Shown one piece after another: positions 38,033-47,383 of a DNA stretch of 64,000 bases. The notes beneath the pieces were generated by a model. The model did no database searches. It saw only the letters and a program-made list of their open reading frames with translations, and was not told the origin of the DNA. Position numbers and translations under genes: made by a program. Source of the DNA: Dyadobacter diqingensis (GTDB lineage: Bacteria; Bacteroidota; Bacteroidia; Cytophagales; Spirosomataceae); contig NZ_JAMXKF010000004.1 of assembly GCF_024220585.1 (NCBI RefSeq), positions 248,001 through 312,000 on the forward strand. The letters are read 5' to 3'. Numbering within the stretch: the first letter of the stretch is position 1; every line of letters begins with the position of its first letter.

Positions 38033-40891
38033 ATGACCAGATCAATACTAGCTATTTCAGGTATTTTACTTATTACGCTCGCTTTCCGACCGGTCGGAGA
38101 AAAACCGTCAAAATGGTTTCCGCAATACGATTTTGACCCGGCGAAATTTAAAAACCCTTCTCAGGAATTTGGCCCGATGGCCCGATGGTGGTGGCCGGGG
38201 AATGACGTTGACAACGGTGAGTTGCAACGGGAAATCAATCTTTTTGCGGACAATGCATTTGCAGGCGTCGAGATACAGACGCTAAAACTGGGCGTACCCA
38301 TTACCGCTGAAAATCGGGATAAACTGTCAAGCTGGGATAGCCCCGAATATTATGACCATGTGAAAATGGTTATGGAAGAATCCCGTAAAAGAGGGCTTAT
38401 CGTAGACATGACCAACGGGAGCGGCTGGCCGGCCGGCAGCTCTATTTTAGAAGCGGATGAGGGTTTTCGAAACCTCAAATTTGAAGCGATAACAATTGGG
38501 GGTGGAAAATCTGTTGCGGTGGCTTTGCCCCGGATAACAAGTAAAGCAGGTACCTCCGTGTTGCAGGCCGTTGTGGCTTCAAAAGTTAAAGGGGGGAAAG
38601 AAGCGCTATCACTGAGGACAATTCCATTGGAGATAAACGCCAGCATCATTCTGACAGAAAAAGTAAAAAACGATTCCATACGCTGCACATTACCGGAAGG
38701 AAACTGGAAAATCATTGCTTACTGGAGTCTGCCCAGTGGTGAAAAAGCCATGACATCCGAAGCGAAACAGGCTTATGTGGTTGACCATTTTGATTCCACA
38801 AAGGTGCTAAAACTCTACAACCATTTGTTTGGCGAGCGCACAGGGTTAAAACCCTATTTTGGCAACCCCATGCGCGCTATCTTCAACGATAGTTACGAAT
38901 TCAAAGCTGACCGACATTATTCGGCTGATTTTATCGCTTATTTTAAGAAAAGGAGGGGTTATGACCCTACACCTTATCTGGCAGCAAATATGCAACGCGG
39001 ATATAACTACGTCCAGTTCATGAACCCGAATGCACCAAAGGATTTCACATTTGACGCTGAGACGGACGCCAGGATACGTTACGACTATGATCTGACGCTG
39101 AGTGAACTGCTCGGCGAACATTTTCTGAAAACGAGCCGTAACTTCATGGAGCCGAAAGGGTTGTTGCATCGGACACAGGCTTATGGGCTAAATATGGATA
39201 TGATGTCCATTGCGGGACAGGCGTCGATACCGGAAATGGAGAGTATGCTGGCGTCGGAGGCCAATATGAAAATTGTGTCTTCGGGCGCGCACCTCTATAA
39301 CAGGCCCCTTGTTTCGTCTGAATCAGTGGTGTTTATGAACAGGGCGTACATGACAACGCCTCAAAAAACGCGATTGGCCGTGGACAAATTGTTTGCTGCC
39401 GGTGCACAGCAGATCATTTATCACGGCATTCCATATCGCTATGTTCCCAAGAATTTTGCCAGGGAAGGTTGGTATCCATTTTCGAGCGCTGCGCTGCCGG
39501 TCGTCAATTTTTCCTCACATTACGGTGAATCGGATATTTTCTGGAAATATCAAAAGGATATCAATCAATACATTCAGCGTATACAGTACGCGTTACGCTC
39601 GGGAAAGCCCAGGGCTGATGTGTTGATTTATTTTCCTTACATGAATGTGGACAAGATGCCGGAGAATCCAGAGGAAATAATGACGATGGGAGAAATGCCG
39701 GGCGTGGAACCGCCGTTAAACAAACCAAAGGAAGCCCTGGATGACAAACATGTGTGGGCGGAGAAAACGTGGAAACTTATCAATCAGCTGGAAGCAAAGG
39801 GTATCACCTGGGAATGGGTAAATGGCAATTCCATTCAGGATGCTGCACTGACGAAGGATCAGCAGATTAATATCAGGGGAAATATCTATCAGGCACTTAT
39901 ACTGTCGGACCGGGTTAGCATGGAAATTGAGACTTCGCAAAAAATAGCTCAACTGGCCGGCAAAGGCATGAAATTGTTGACTTCGGGTGTTTTGCCAACC
40001 AAACAGCCTTCTTTTCTAAACTGGAAAGAAAATGACAAACGGGTAGAAAACTTGTTGAAAACAGCTGTTAAACAGAAGAATAGTCGGCAGATAACCAATG
40101 GTAATCAGTTGCCCGACTGGATTTTGACATTAAAACAAACCGTAAAGTTTGACGGACCTTACAGTTTTACCCGTCAGGTTCAAAGGGAAATGACGGACGG
40201 AAGCCGGATTCAGTTTATCTGGAACAAGAGTGATCAATGGCAAACCATTTCGCTTTCGCTGGATAAAAAATACGCATATAGTTACTGGCTTGACGCCGAG
40301 AAGGGCAGTCTGACTGAAAACATAAATAGGGGAAAAGCAACTTATCGTATCCCGCCGTACGGCTCCGTAATACTGTATGCTTCCGCAAACCGCCGGGTGG
40401 AGAATACTTTGCTTTCAAAACCAGTTTTAAATCCTGTAAACGCGGTAACACTTTCAAATCTTGACAAATGGACGATCGTTGCGGACGGTGTAAAAGTGAC
40501 AGAGAGCAACCTTTTTGACTGGAAAACAAATGAAGATTTCAAATTGATCGGAAGCGAAAGTGTATACACCAGCGCTTTTGAACTGAAAGATGTTGGTGCC
40601 AACAGTCACTATTTTCTCGATATGGGCAAGGTTTATCATACTGCCGAAGTAATAATTAATGGCAAAGCGGCCGGGAAAAGAATTTACGCCCCATATGTTT
40701 TGGATGTGGGTGAGTGGCTGCAAAAAGGAATAAATAAAATTGAAATCCGGGTCCTGCCTACTTTGGTAAACCATTTTATCGGGGAAGCGATGGCGGGGAA
40801 CGAACATTATAAACAGTTCAAAAAATCGGAGGGCCAATTCATGTCCAATGGTTTGGTAGGGCCTGTCAAGATTTTCACAACCAGAAATTAA
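38033..40891 (+). CDS. GH106-like glycoside hydrolase (probable alpha-L-rhamnosidase)
   Basis: A 952-residue exported enzyme. After a short N-terminal signal or anchor, the GH106 hallmarks appear: MARWWWPGNDVDNGELQREI, AFAGVEIQTL, MTNGSGWPAGSS, then a long barrel, with a C-terminal beta-galactosidase-like jelly roll (about 840-945, HYFLDMGKVYHTAEVIING). GH106 members remove alpha-L-rhamnose from pectic RG-II and other glycans. The GH2 gene follows after four bases, so they form one unit. No SusC/SusD is adjacent, so import of the products must depend on another locus. The specificity is not readable from the sequence. Confidence 0.85.
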   Translation: MTRSILAISGILLITLAFRPVGEKPSKWFPQYDFDPAKFKNPSQEFGPMARWWWPGNDVDNGELQREINLFADNAFAGVEIQTLKLGVPITAENRDKLSSWDSPEYYDHVKMVMEESRKRGLIVDMTNGSGWPAGSSILEADEGFRNLKFEAITIGGGKSVAVALPRITSKAGTSVLQAVVASKVKGGKEALSLRTIPLEINASIILTEKVKNDSIRCTLPEGNWKIIAYWSLPSGEKAMTSEAKQAYVVDHFDSTKVLKLYNHLFGERTGLKPYFGNPMRAIFNDSYEFKADRHYSADFIAYFKKRRGYDPTPYLAANMQRGYNYVQFMNPNAPKDFTFDAETDARIRYDYDLTLSELLGEHFLKTSRNFMEPKGLLHRTQAYGLNMDMMSIAGQASIPEMESMLASEANMKIVSSGAHLYNRPLVSSESVVFMNRAYMTTPQKTRLAVDKLFAAGAQQIIYHGIPYRYVPKNFAREGWYPFSSAALPVVNFSSHYGESDIFWKYQKDINQYIQRIQYALRSGKPRADVLIYFPYMNVDKMPENPEEIMTMGEMPGVEPPLNKPKEALDDKHVWAEKTWKLINQLEAKGITWEWVNGNSIQDAALTKDQQINIRGNIYQALILSDRVSMEIETSQKIAQLAGKGMKLLTSGVLPTKQPSFLNWKENDKRVENLLKTAVKQKNSRQITNGNQLPDWILTLKQTVKFDGPYSFTRQVQREMTDGSRIQFIWNKSDQWQTISLSLDKKYAYSYWLDAEKGSLTENINRGKATYRIPPYGSVILYASANRRVENTLLSKPVLNPVNAVTLSNLDKWTIVADGVKVTESNLFDWKTNEDFKLIGSESVYTSAFELKDVGANSHYFLDMGKVYHTAEVIINGKAAGKRIYAPYVLDVGEWLQKGINKIEIRVLPTLVNHFIGEAMAGNEHYKQFKKSEGQFMSNGLVGPVKIFTTRN

Positions 40892-40895
40892 ACAA

Positions 40896-43361
40896 ATGAA
40901 GCTATATCTATTTATTTGGGGGATAATTCTTTCCGGAGTTGCCACGCAGGGTTTTAGCCAGGAAACCAGCAAGCCTGTTGCTGCCGGCCGGTTAATTGCT
41001 TTTGATGCTGACTGGAAATTCAGAAAGGGAAAAGATATTGACGCCAGGGCAACAGATTTCAATGATTCGCGATGGCGTAAATTAAATGTCCCTCACGATT
41101 GGAGTATTGAAGATTTGAATGATAGTTCTTCGGACAGTGTTGCTGGTCCGTTTTACAAAGGTGCAGCCGGTAAAAATGCAACCGCGTTTACCGTTGGCGG
41201 TACTGCCTGGTACCGGAAGCGTTTTGTTTTGGATAAGAGTGCAAACGGCAAAAAAGTTTATATTCAGTTTGATGGCGTTTACATGAATTCCGATGTCTGG
41301 ATTAACGGGCATCATTTGGGTAATCATCCTAACGGATATACCTCATTTCATTACGATTTGAGCGAATATTTGAACCCTGCAGGTCAGGCCAATGTGATCG
41401 CGGTCTGTGTGAAAAATGAGGGTGATAATTCGCGGTGGTATTCTGGTTCAGGTATTTATCGCCATGTATGGCTATCCATCGTAAGCCCAACGCATATCGA
41501 AAATTGGGGCGTGCAAATCGTTTCTTCACAGGTTTCCCAACAGTCGGCCAACATACAGATTACAACAGCGGTTAAAAAATCGGCTGGCAGTGCAACGCCT
41601 TATCTTGTCACCACCGAACTATATTCTCACAGCGGAAAACTGGTTGCCACAAACAACTCCGAAGCTACTTCGGCTCATAAGATTGAACAAAAACTCGTTG
41701 TCAAAAATCCTGAATTGTGGGATATTGAAAATCCGGTTTTGTACAAGGCAAAAATTATCCTTAAACAAGGCGGAAAGAAGGTTGACGAATACATACAAAC
41801 GTTCGGGATACGCAGTATCCGGTTTGATGCAAAAACGGGGTTTTCTCTGAATGGTAAAAGCCTGAAAATACGTGGTGGATGCGTTCATCATGACAATGGT
41901 CCTCTGGGCGCGGCAGCCATCGACAGAGCGGAAATAAGAAAAGTGGAATTACTTAAAAAGAATGGTTACAATGCGGTAAGGCTGGCTCATAATCCGTTTT
42001 CATCACAATTTTTAGACGCATGCGATAAGTTAGGTATTTTGGTGATGAATGAGGCATTTGACATGTGGAACAAAAGTAAAACGCCAGATGACTATGCCAA
42101 TTATTTCAAAGCATGGGGTTTTAAAGACCTTGAATCCATCGTGATGCGCGACAGAAATCACCCGTCCATAATTATGTGGAGTATTGGGAATGAAATCCCG
42201 GAGGTGATTGATTCAACGGGATACATCACAGCAAGGTTATTGGCGGCAACTGTAAAAAAGCTGGATTCGACCCGGGCTGTGAGTAACGCCATTCCATTTT
42301 ATCTGGCCATTGTTAATGGTAAAAACTGGAACATGACAGCGCCCGCGTTTGCCAGTCTGGATGTGAGCGGATACAATTACACACCAAATAAGTATGAGGA
42401 CGATCACAGAAAATATCCTGAGCGGGTGATTGTCGCCACTGAATATTTCCCTCCCAAGGCATTGGAAAACTGGGAAGCCGTTGAAAAAAATAGTTATGTG
42501 ATCGGGACATTCAGCTGGGCGGCTATGGATTACCTGGGTGAAGCTGGGATTGGCTTAGCCAGAGTCAAATCGGCGGGCGAAAAAACCGGCGGTTTTGTTG
42601 AGACTTTTATGGCTCCTGAATGGCCGGTTTTTAACTCATATACCGGCGAGTTGGATTTGATTGGAAACAAAAAGGCTGCATCCTATTATCTGGACGTGGT
42701 TTGGCGGAGGAGTCCTTTGGAGATGATGGTTCACCGCCCGCTTCCGAAAGGAACGAAGGAATATCCCGGTTTTTATGGATTTCCGGACGAGTTGAAATGC
42801 TGGACCTGGCCCGGGCATGAAAACGAATCATTGGAAGTCAGGGTTTTTACGAGAAGCCAGAAAGTGAAACTGGAATTAAACGGAAAGGTTATCGCGGAGC
42901 AAACTGTTCAGGCAGGATCCATCACGACAGTATTTACGGTGCCCTACACGCCTGGAAAACTCATCGCCCGTTGTTATGAGGGAGATCGGGAAATTGCATC
43001 ACAAACCATCGCCACGACTGGTAAACCTGCTGCGCTCCGATTGAAAGCTGACAGAAATTTAATCAGTACCAGTCAAAATGATCTTGCCTATATTGGTGTC
43101 GAAGTAGTAGATGACTCAGGGAACGTAGTGCCCAGTGCCGCTGATTTGTTGGTTAAGTATCAGATTTCAGGAAATGGCAGTATCGCGGGTGTTGGAAATG
43201 GTAACCCCAGAGATATGTCCAGTTTTCAAAAACCGGAGAAAAAAGTATTTCAGGGAAAAGGGCAGGTGATTGTTCGTTCCGGGAAAATTGCAGGGAAAAT
43301 TACAATCAAAGCCGAAGCAGAGGGGCTGAAAGGTGCTGCTTTAAGTATCAGAACACGTTAG
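40896..43361 (+). CDS. GH2 glycoside hydrolase (beta-galactosidase-like)
   Basis: An 821-residue secreted enzyme with a signal peptide (1-22, TQGFSQ). The order is an N-terminal jelly-roll sugar-binding domain (FDADWKFRKG; LNVPHDWSIED), an Ig-like domain, the TIM barrel with acid/base Glu433 in MWSIGNEIPE and presumed nucleophile Glu516 in VATEYFPP, and C-terminal DUF4982-like and Ig-like domains. Such enzymes act as exo-beta-galactosidases, and sometimes as mannosidases or glucuronidases. It directly follows the GH106 gene and would act with it on one heteroglycan, possibly a rhamnose/galactose side chain; that is inference. A terminator follows. Confidence 0.9.
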   Translation: MKLYLFIWGIILSGVATQGFSQETSKPVAAGRLIAFDADWKFRKGKDIDARATDFNDSRWRKLNVPHDWSIEDLNDSSSDSVAGPFYKGAAGKNATAFTVGGTAWYRKRFVLDKSANGKKVYIQFDGVYMNSDVWINGHHLGNHPNGYTSFHYDLSEYLNPAGQANVIAVCVKNEGDNSRWYSGSGIYRHVWLSIVSPTHIENWGVQIVSSQVSQQSANIQITTAVKKSAGSATPYLVTTELYSHSGKLVATNNSEATSAHKIEQKLVVKNPELWDIENPVLYKAKIILKQGGKKVDEYIQTFGIRSIRFDAKTGFSLNGKSLKIRGGCVHHDNGPLGAAAIDRAEIRKVELLKKNGYNAVRLAHNPFSSQFLDACDKLGILVMNEAFDMWNKSKTPDDYANYFKAWGFKDLESIVMRDRNHPSIIMWSIGNEIPEVIDSTGYITARLLAATVKKLDSTRAVSNAIPFYLAIVNGKNWNMTAPAFASLDVSGYNYTPNKYEDDHRKYPERVIVATEYFPPKALENWEAVEKNSYVIGTFSWAAMDYLGEAGIGLARVKSAGEKTGGFVETFMAPEWPVFNSYTGELDLIGNKKAASYYLDVVWRRSPLEMMVHRPLPKGTKEYPGFYGFPDELKCWTWPGHENESLEVRVFTRSQKVKLELNGKVIAEQTVQAGSITTVFTVPYTPGKLIARCYEGDREIASQTIATTGKPAALRLKADRNLISTSQNDLAYIGVEVVDDSGNVVPSAADLLVKYQISGNGSIAGVGNGNPRDMSSFQKPEKKVFQGKGQVIVRSGKIAGKITIKAEAEGLKGAALSIRTR

Positions 43362-43371
43362 ACATTTTAAT

Positions 43372-43408
43372 AAAACAGCAGATTTTTAAATCAATAATCT
43401 GCTGTTTT
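43372..43408 (+). terminator. Rho-independent terminator after the GH2 gene
   Basis: A 13-bp perfect stem (43372-43384 with 43396-43408, arm AAAACAGCAGATT) and an 11-base loop, starting 10 bases after the stop and ending in four T. It ends the GH106/GH2 unit. Confidence 0.8.
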
Positions 43409-43498
43409 GTTAACGGGTTATTTTTCTGAGAACAATTCATTTTAATCAAAATAGGGGTAAAAAGAGATCCGGTTGTCACGCTTTTGGAGTGTGTCGAA

Positions 43499-43506
43499 TA
43501 ATTTTG
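43499..43506 (+). promoter_or_regulatory. Candidate -7 box for the STN repeat-protein gene
   Basis: TAATTTTG is an exact TAnnTTTG match, with GTTG at 43472-43475 (spacing 23) as a possible -33 element. A start near 43513 would give the ATG at 43581 a leader of about 68 bases and leave only 8 for the ATG at 43521, supporting the later start. Confidence 0.5.
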
Positions 43507-43580
43507 AATAAATTAGGTAAATGCGCTTTAACTTTGATCTGGGGTTTCAGGCGTCTGGTTTATTTTTATACATTTTTAAT

Positions 43581-45254
43581 ATGAACCGGATTCAGTTTTT
43601 TTTCAGGATGATGACGCTGATCACATTGTTTTTTGTGTTACCGGCTTGTCATGCGCAAAAGTTTCTCAATCGAATTGTCTCGGTTTCAGTTAGAAGTAAA
43701 CCTGTCGCCGATGTGTTAAAGCTGGTTGGTGAGCAGGGAACGTTTCGTTTTTCCTATAACAGCGATATTATTCCCGGCGATAGCCTTGTCTCGGTCTCGG
43801 TACAATCGGTTTCGGTTAAACAATTTTTGGATGCGTTTTTAAACGGAAAGTATCTTTACAAAGAGTCAGGGAATTATATAATTCTTCAAAGACCGCCAAA
43901 GGAAAAATATTATCAGATAACCGGACAGGTTTTTGATTCTGAAACCGGTAAAGCTGTCGACTATACCAGTGTTTACTCTAAGCAAATCCTCGTATCCACT
44001 TTAACGGATGACGTCGGTTTTTTCAAACTCCGGCTCCGTGATCGTAACTTTCCATTTTCGCTTACGTTCAGCAAAGTGGGTTATGCCGACACCTCGGTTG
44101 TCATTAACTCCGATGTAGATCCGGGCATCAGGTTATCCATTGCACCGAAGGCGATAGAACTTGACACACTCATCATCACCAATACCGGCGGAAATAACTC
44201 ATGGCTCGCCAGATTATTCGTCTCTTCGCGGTTGCGGGCGCAAAGTCGGAATATTGGTCAGTTTTTTGTCGCGTTGCCATTCCAGGCTTCGCTGACCCCT
44301 GGTTTGAGTACGCATGGAAGGTTGAGCTCCCAAATTATCAATAAGGTCTCTGTGAATATTTACGGAGGTTATACTGCCGGAGTAAACGGGGTCGAGATTG
44401 GCGGACTTTTTAATATTTCCAAGAAAGATGCACGGTATTTACAGATGGCAACCACCTTTAATGCTGTCTCAGGAAATTTTACCGGTGTGCAAATGGTGGG
44501 CATTTACAACCAGATTCTTGATTCCCTTTCAGGTATGCAGATATCCGGATTTGGAGGGCTGGTCAAAAGGCATGTAAAGGGTGTTCAGCTTTCCGGCGTA
44601 GCCAACGTTTCAGGAAGTTTGCGGGGAGCCCAACTTTCCGGATTCGGAAATATTACAGGTGGAAACATGAAAGGTCTTCAACTGGCAGCCTTGTTCAACT
44701 ACGCCGGAAATCTGAAAGGAGTTCAGATAGGCATGATTAACCTGGCCGACAGTTCTTCCGGGTATAGCATTGGTTTTCTTAATCTTGTCAAAAAAGGGCA
44801 CGGTGCCTTTTCTGTTTATGCCAATGAGCTGGTGCCGTTTAACATCGGGTGGACATCGGGCAACAGGAAACTGTATAATATCCTGACTCTTGGCTCCTCG
44901 TTGAATAACAGCAGCCGAGCATACACGTTCGGATTTGGTTTTGGCCGTGAATTTGTTCTGAGCGATAAGCTGAAACTGAATACAGAAATCACGCATCAGA
45001 ATGTCTATCTGGGAAACTGGAAAGCCCGACCGATCATTTATCGTTTTCAAACCGGCCTGAATATCAAACTGACCAAACGATTATCTTTAAATGCCGGTCC
45101 TTCTTTCTCAATGTTCCATGCCAGGCAAAAGGAGTTTAAAGCCGGTTACCAGACCTTTGCCGAAAAAGGATTTTTCCATTTTAAGGTAAACGAAAAGACA
45201 CAGGCGTGGCTGGGCTGGCAGGGTGGGGTGAGCTGGAATTATGGGCATTGGTAA
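43581..45254 (+). CDS. Exported STN/carboxypeptidase-like protein with a 16-residue surface repeat
   Basis: A 557-residue exported protein with no TonB receptor barrel. Signal peptide (about 1-26, PACHAQ), an STN-like domain (about 33-105, SVSVRSKPVADVLKLVGEQG), a carboxypeptidase-regulatory-like domain (about 115-190, TGQVFDSETGKAVDYTS), a region of about ten ~16-residue repeats (about 255-410), and a C-terminal beta-rich region typical of outer-membrane barrels (GFGFGREFVLSDKLKLN). The repeat resembles the LA_2272-type surface repeat of Leptospira, a likeness I cannot verify here. I prefer the start at 43581 because a good signal peptide begins there; an in-frame ATG at 43521 adds 20 residues. 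It probably sits in or on the outer membrane; its function is unknown. Confidence 0.8.
   Translation: MNRIQFFFRMMTLITLFFVLPACHAQKFLNRIVSVSVRSKPVADVLKLVGEQGTFRFSYNSDIIPGDSLVSVSVQSVSVKQFLDAFLNGKYLYKESGNYIILQRPPKEKYYQITGQVFDSETGKAVDYTSVYSKQILVSTLTDDVGFFKLRLRDRNFPFSLTFSKVGYADTSVVINSDVDPGIRLSIAPKAIELDTLIITNTGGNNSWLARLFVSSRLRAQSRNIGQFFVALPFQASLTPGLSTHGRLSSQIINKVSVNIYGGYTAGVNGVEIGGLFNISKKDARYLQMATTFNAVSGNFTGVQMVGIYNQILDSLSGMQISGFGGLVKRHVKGVQLSGVANVSGSLRGAQLSGFGNITGGNMKGLQLAALFNYAGNLKGVQIGMINLADSSSGYSIGFLNLVKKGHGAFSVYANELVPFNIGWTSGNRKLYNILTLGSSLNNSSRAYTFGFGFGREFVLSDKLKLNTEITHQNVYLGNWKARPIIYRFQTGLNIKLTKRLSLNAGPSFSMFHARQKEFKAGYQTFAEKGFFHFKVNEKTQAWLGWQGGVSWNYGHW
44343..44801 (+). repeat. In-gene repeat array, period 45-48 bases (15-16 codons)
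   Basis: Units begin at about 44343, 44388, 44436, 44484, 44532, 44580, 44625, 44673, 44718 and 44760. Most encode G-[VMLA]-Q-hydrophobic-x-G-hydrophobic-x-N, for example GVQMVGIYN, GMQISGFGG, GVQLSGVAN, GAQLSGFGN and GLQLAALFN. The DNA is only moderately conserved, so this is an old protein repeat rather than a recent DNA tandem. Confidence 0.85.
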
Positions 45255-45430
45255 AGTCCTTTTCAAAACTATTTTTATCTTAGATGCAACGTTTCTAATT
45301 ACACCCTGTGTCAATTCATTTGACAGCCGCAATGTGCCGTTTCCTGTTTCACATGTACACAATAATATTTACTTGCAATCCGCAATACCGACAGAAAGAA
45401 TGCCACAAGATTTACATTTAAAGGACTGAT

Positions 45431-46378
45431 ATGACAAAACCGCTATCGCTGCTGGCTCATTGCCTCTTGTTGGTTATGTCGTTTACGTTAAGTACATGTA
45501 ACAATGTAAACGACCTTCAGGCGCCGCCACAGGAACTGGTGCCTGAGTTAGTCATTTCCGTTTTAAGAGATTCTTTGCCGGGTGCCGAAAATATTGTTTT
45601 CAAAACGGTTGAGGAAAACAAGTTGTGGGAGGCTACGTATAAAAGACAAAGTCAGCAATACTATTCGGCAATAAATCGGACGAAAATTATTGCGACCTAC
45701 AAGCTTCTTGGCGACACGGTGAAAAGTGTTCTGAGGCAGGCGACCGATCTCGTGTCGTTAAGAAATGCTCAGCTTTCTGAATTTAAAGAAAAGGAAAGAG
45801 GCGGTAATATGAACGTCAGTGAAGAATTTTCGTCAAAGTATCTGTTTGATAATCAGTCTTATCTTCTTACCTGGGTGCCTGCTGTTGGCAATTCTGGACG
45901 AAGTTATGTTATGAATCTGGATAAATTTTCAAAGTTTGGGTTCATCACCCTGGACATGAGTGATCTTCCGGCGGCAGTGCAAACGTTTTATCAGGCAAGG
46001 AACCTTTCGCACCAGGGGACAAAAGTTTACATTGGAGAGTCAAATGAAAAAATATTCCGTAGTGTCGGGTCTGTTGGTAGTAAAAGTTATGAGTTTATTT
46101 TTGATCATGCCGGACGCGTGATCTATTCACCTTATAACATTACAGAGCGATACAATGCCCTGAATCTTATACCTCAATTTGCGCAGGGTTACATTACAGC
46201 AAAAAAGCAATTCGAAGGTTTTTCCCTTTTGTCCGGGGAGAAATTTGAAGAAGCTGGGCAGGTAGGGTATAAGTTTTCTCTTTTGAAAAGTACGCCTTTT
46301 GCTGAATCTTATTTTTTGTTTTTTGACAATTCCGGAAATCTTAAATATCTCACCTACAATGTCGTTACGAATTTTTAA
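45431..46378 (+). CDS. Lipoprotein with PepSY-like repeats, copy 1
   Basis: A 315-residue lipoprotein (lipobox LSTC, Cys about residue 23). Three repeated segments are visible, each with a helical LP...V..F motif followed by a strand-rich part ending in an [FD]..G.[LV]-type turn: about 35-105 (VLRDSLPGAENIVFKTVEENKLWEATY), 175-240 (MSDLPAAVQTFYQARN; EFIFDHAGRVIYSPYN) and 245-315 (LIPQFAQGYI; YFLFFDNSGNLKYLTYN). The pattern resembles the PepSY-like (PF11396, beta-lactamase-inhibitor-like) fold, usually periplasmic. Its C-terminus abuts a paralogue, with one base between stop and next start. Function unknown. Confidence 0.75.
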   Translation: MTKPLSLLAHCLLLVMSFTLSTCNNVNDLQAPPQELVPELVISVLRDSLPGAENIVFKTVEENKLWEATYKRQSQQYYSAINRTKIIATYKLLGDTVKSVLRQATDLVSLRNAQLSEFKEKERGGNMNVSEEFSSKYLFDNQSYLLTWVPAVGNSGRSYVMNLDKFSKFGFITLDMSDLPAAVQTFYQARNLSHQGTKVYIGESNEKIFRSVGSVGSKSYEFIFDHAGRVIYSPYNITERYNALNLIPQFAQGYITAKKQFEGFSLLSGEKFEEAGQVGYKFSLLKSTPFAESYFLFFDNSGNLKYLTYNVVTNF

Positions 46379-46379
46379 C

Positions 46380-47360
46380 ATGAAACTTTTATTCAGCTTT
46401 TTATGCCTGGTAGTATTGCTTTCAGGATGCCGCTGGAAGGAAACTGAAACTGCCGAGCCATTGGAATTATTGCCCGATTCCGTGACATCTCCCATCGTGG
46501 CAAGATTTAAAAATGCCACAAATATTACCGGTTATGCATTGGAAAAAGACAGGATCTGGGCGGCAAGGTTTCAATCGGAGGGACACAATTACAGTTCGGT
46601 GTTAACAAAAGATAAACTGCTTTCGACTGCAATGCTTAGTACCGAATTTCCGGATTCTCTGAAACCGGACCTTAAAAATTTAGCGATAAATGGTGGTGTA
46701 TTTTCAAATTTACAGAAACTTGAAACCGAAGGGATTTTCAACGCCTGGCAATACAAATGTGATTACCTGTGGCATGGTGACACGTATCTGTTGAGCTGGA
46801 AACGTGACGGTAGTTCTTTGACGGTCAATATGATACCCGATTGCAAATTTGAGTATAAATCGTATTCAATTGCACAGCTACCGGTGAAAATTCAGATTTT
46901 TCTTGCTGCGCGAAATAAGGAACTTGGAGTTTTGGTGAGTGAGGAATATACCGTGAAGATTGATCCACAGGGTAAAAAACTCTATGCGATGAATGTTAAT
47001 TACTTAGGCTACGGTACAGTGCTGGACCTTTTGTTTGATGATAATGGAGATCTTGTTGCCACTGGACCCTTTAACTACGCGCCCTATATTGTTGATAATG
47101 GCAACAAGCCTGCCAAACCTGTCGATGACCTGAGCCTGATTAATCTTCCGGACAACATGATGAAAAAGCTGACCTCCCGACCGGGAATGGATGGTTTTGT
47201 AAAAACTCAGAGCCTATTTGCCGTCTGGAAGTCTGTGTACTCCGGTGTGACTTCCTATTCTGCATCATTTTCAAAAGGTAACGAATCCTTTTCGTACAGG
47301 TTAAACCCCGCGGGTGAACTGTTGACGATGCGTTATTTCGGTAGTAAAGTGACCTTGTAG
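46380..47360 (+). CDS. Lipoprotein with PepSY-like repeats, copy 2
   Basis: A 326-residue lipoprotein (lipobox LLSGC, Cys about residue 17), starting at the ATG that encodes MKLLFSF one base after the preceding stop. It has the same three-repeat layout as its neighbour (SPIVARFKNATNITGYALEKDRIWAARF; AQLPVKIQIFLAARNKELG; LPDNMMKKLTSRPGMDGF) but low sequence identity, so the duplication is old. It lies 23 bases upstream of the ECF sigma gene and may be in the same transcript, which suggests the pair could feed the sigma/anti-sigma system with an envelope signal. No enzyme motif is visible. Confidence 0.75.
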   Translation: MKLLFSFLCLVVLLSGCRWKETETAEPLELLPDSVTSPIVARFKNATNITGYALEKDRIWAARFQSEGHNYSSVLTKDKLLSTAMLSTEFPDSLKPDLKNLAINGGVFSNLQKLETEGIFNAWQYKCDYLWHGDTYLLSWKRDGSSLTVNMIPDCKFEYKSYSIAQLPVKIQIFLAARNKELGVLVSEEYTVKIDPQGKKLYAMNVNYLGYGTVLDLLFDDNGDLVATGPFNYAPYIVDNGNKPAKPVDDLSLINLPDNMMKKLTSRPGMDGFVKTQSLFAVWKSVYSGVTSYSASFSKGNESFSYRLNPAGELLTMRYFGSKVTL

Positions 47361-47383
47361 AAAAATAAGCACATCGTTTCTGA

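Noticed and set aside
40454..41062. A 202-residue minus-strand open frame across the GH106/GH2 junction
   Set aside because: It lies over well-supported plus-strand enzyme genes and has no recognisable motif.
44343..44801. CRISPR-like or tandem DNA repeat suspicion for the period of 45-48 bases
   Set aside because: The unit is coding, the DNA is only partly conserved, and there are no spacers; it is a protein repeat. No CRISPR array is seen elsewhere in the window.
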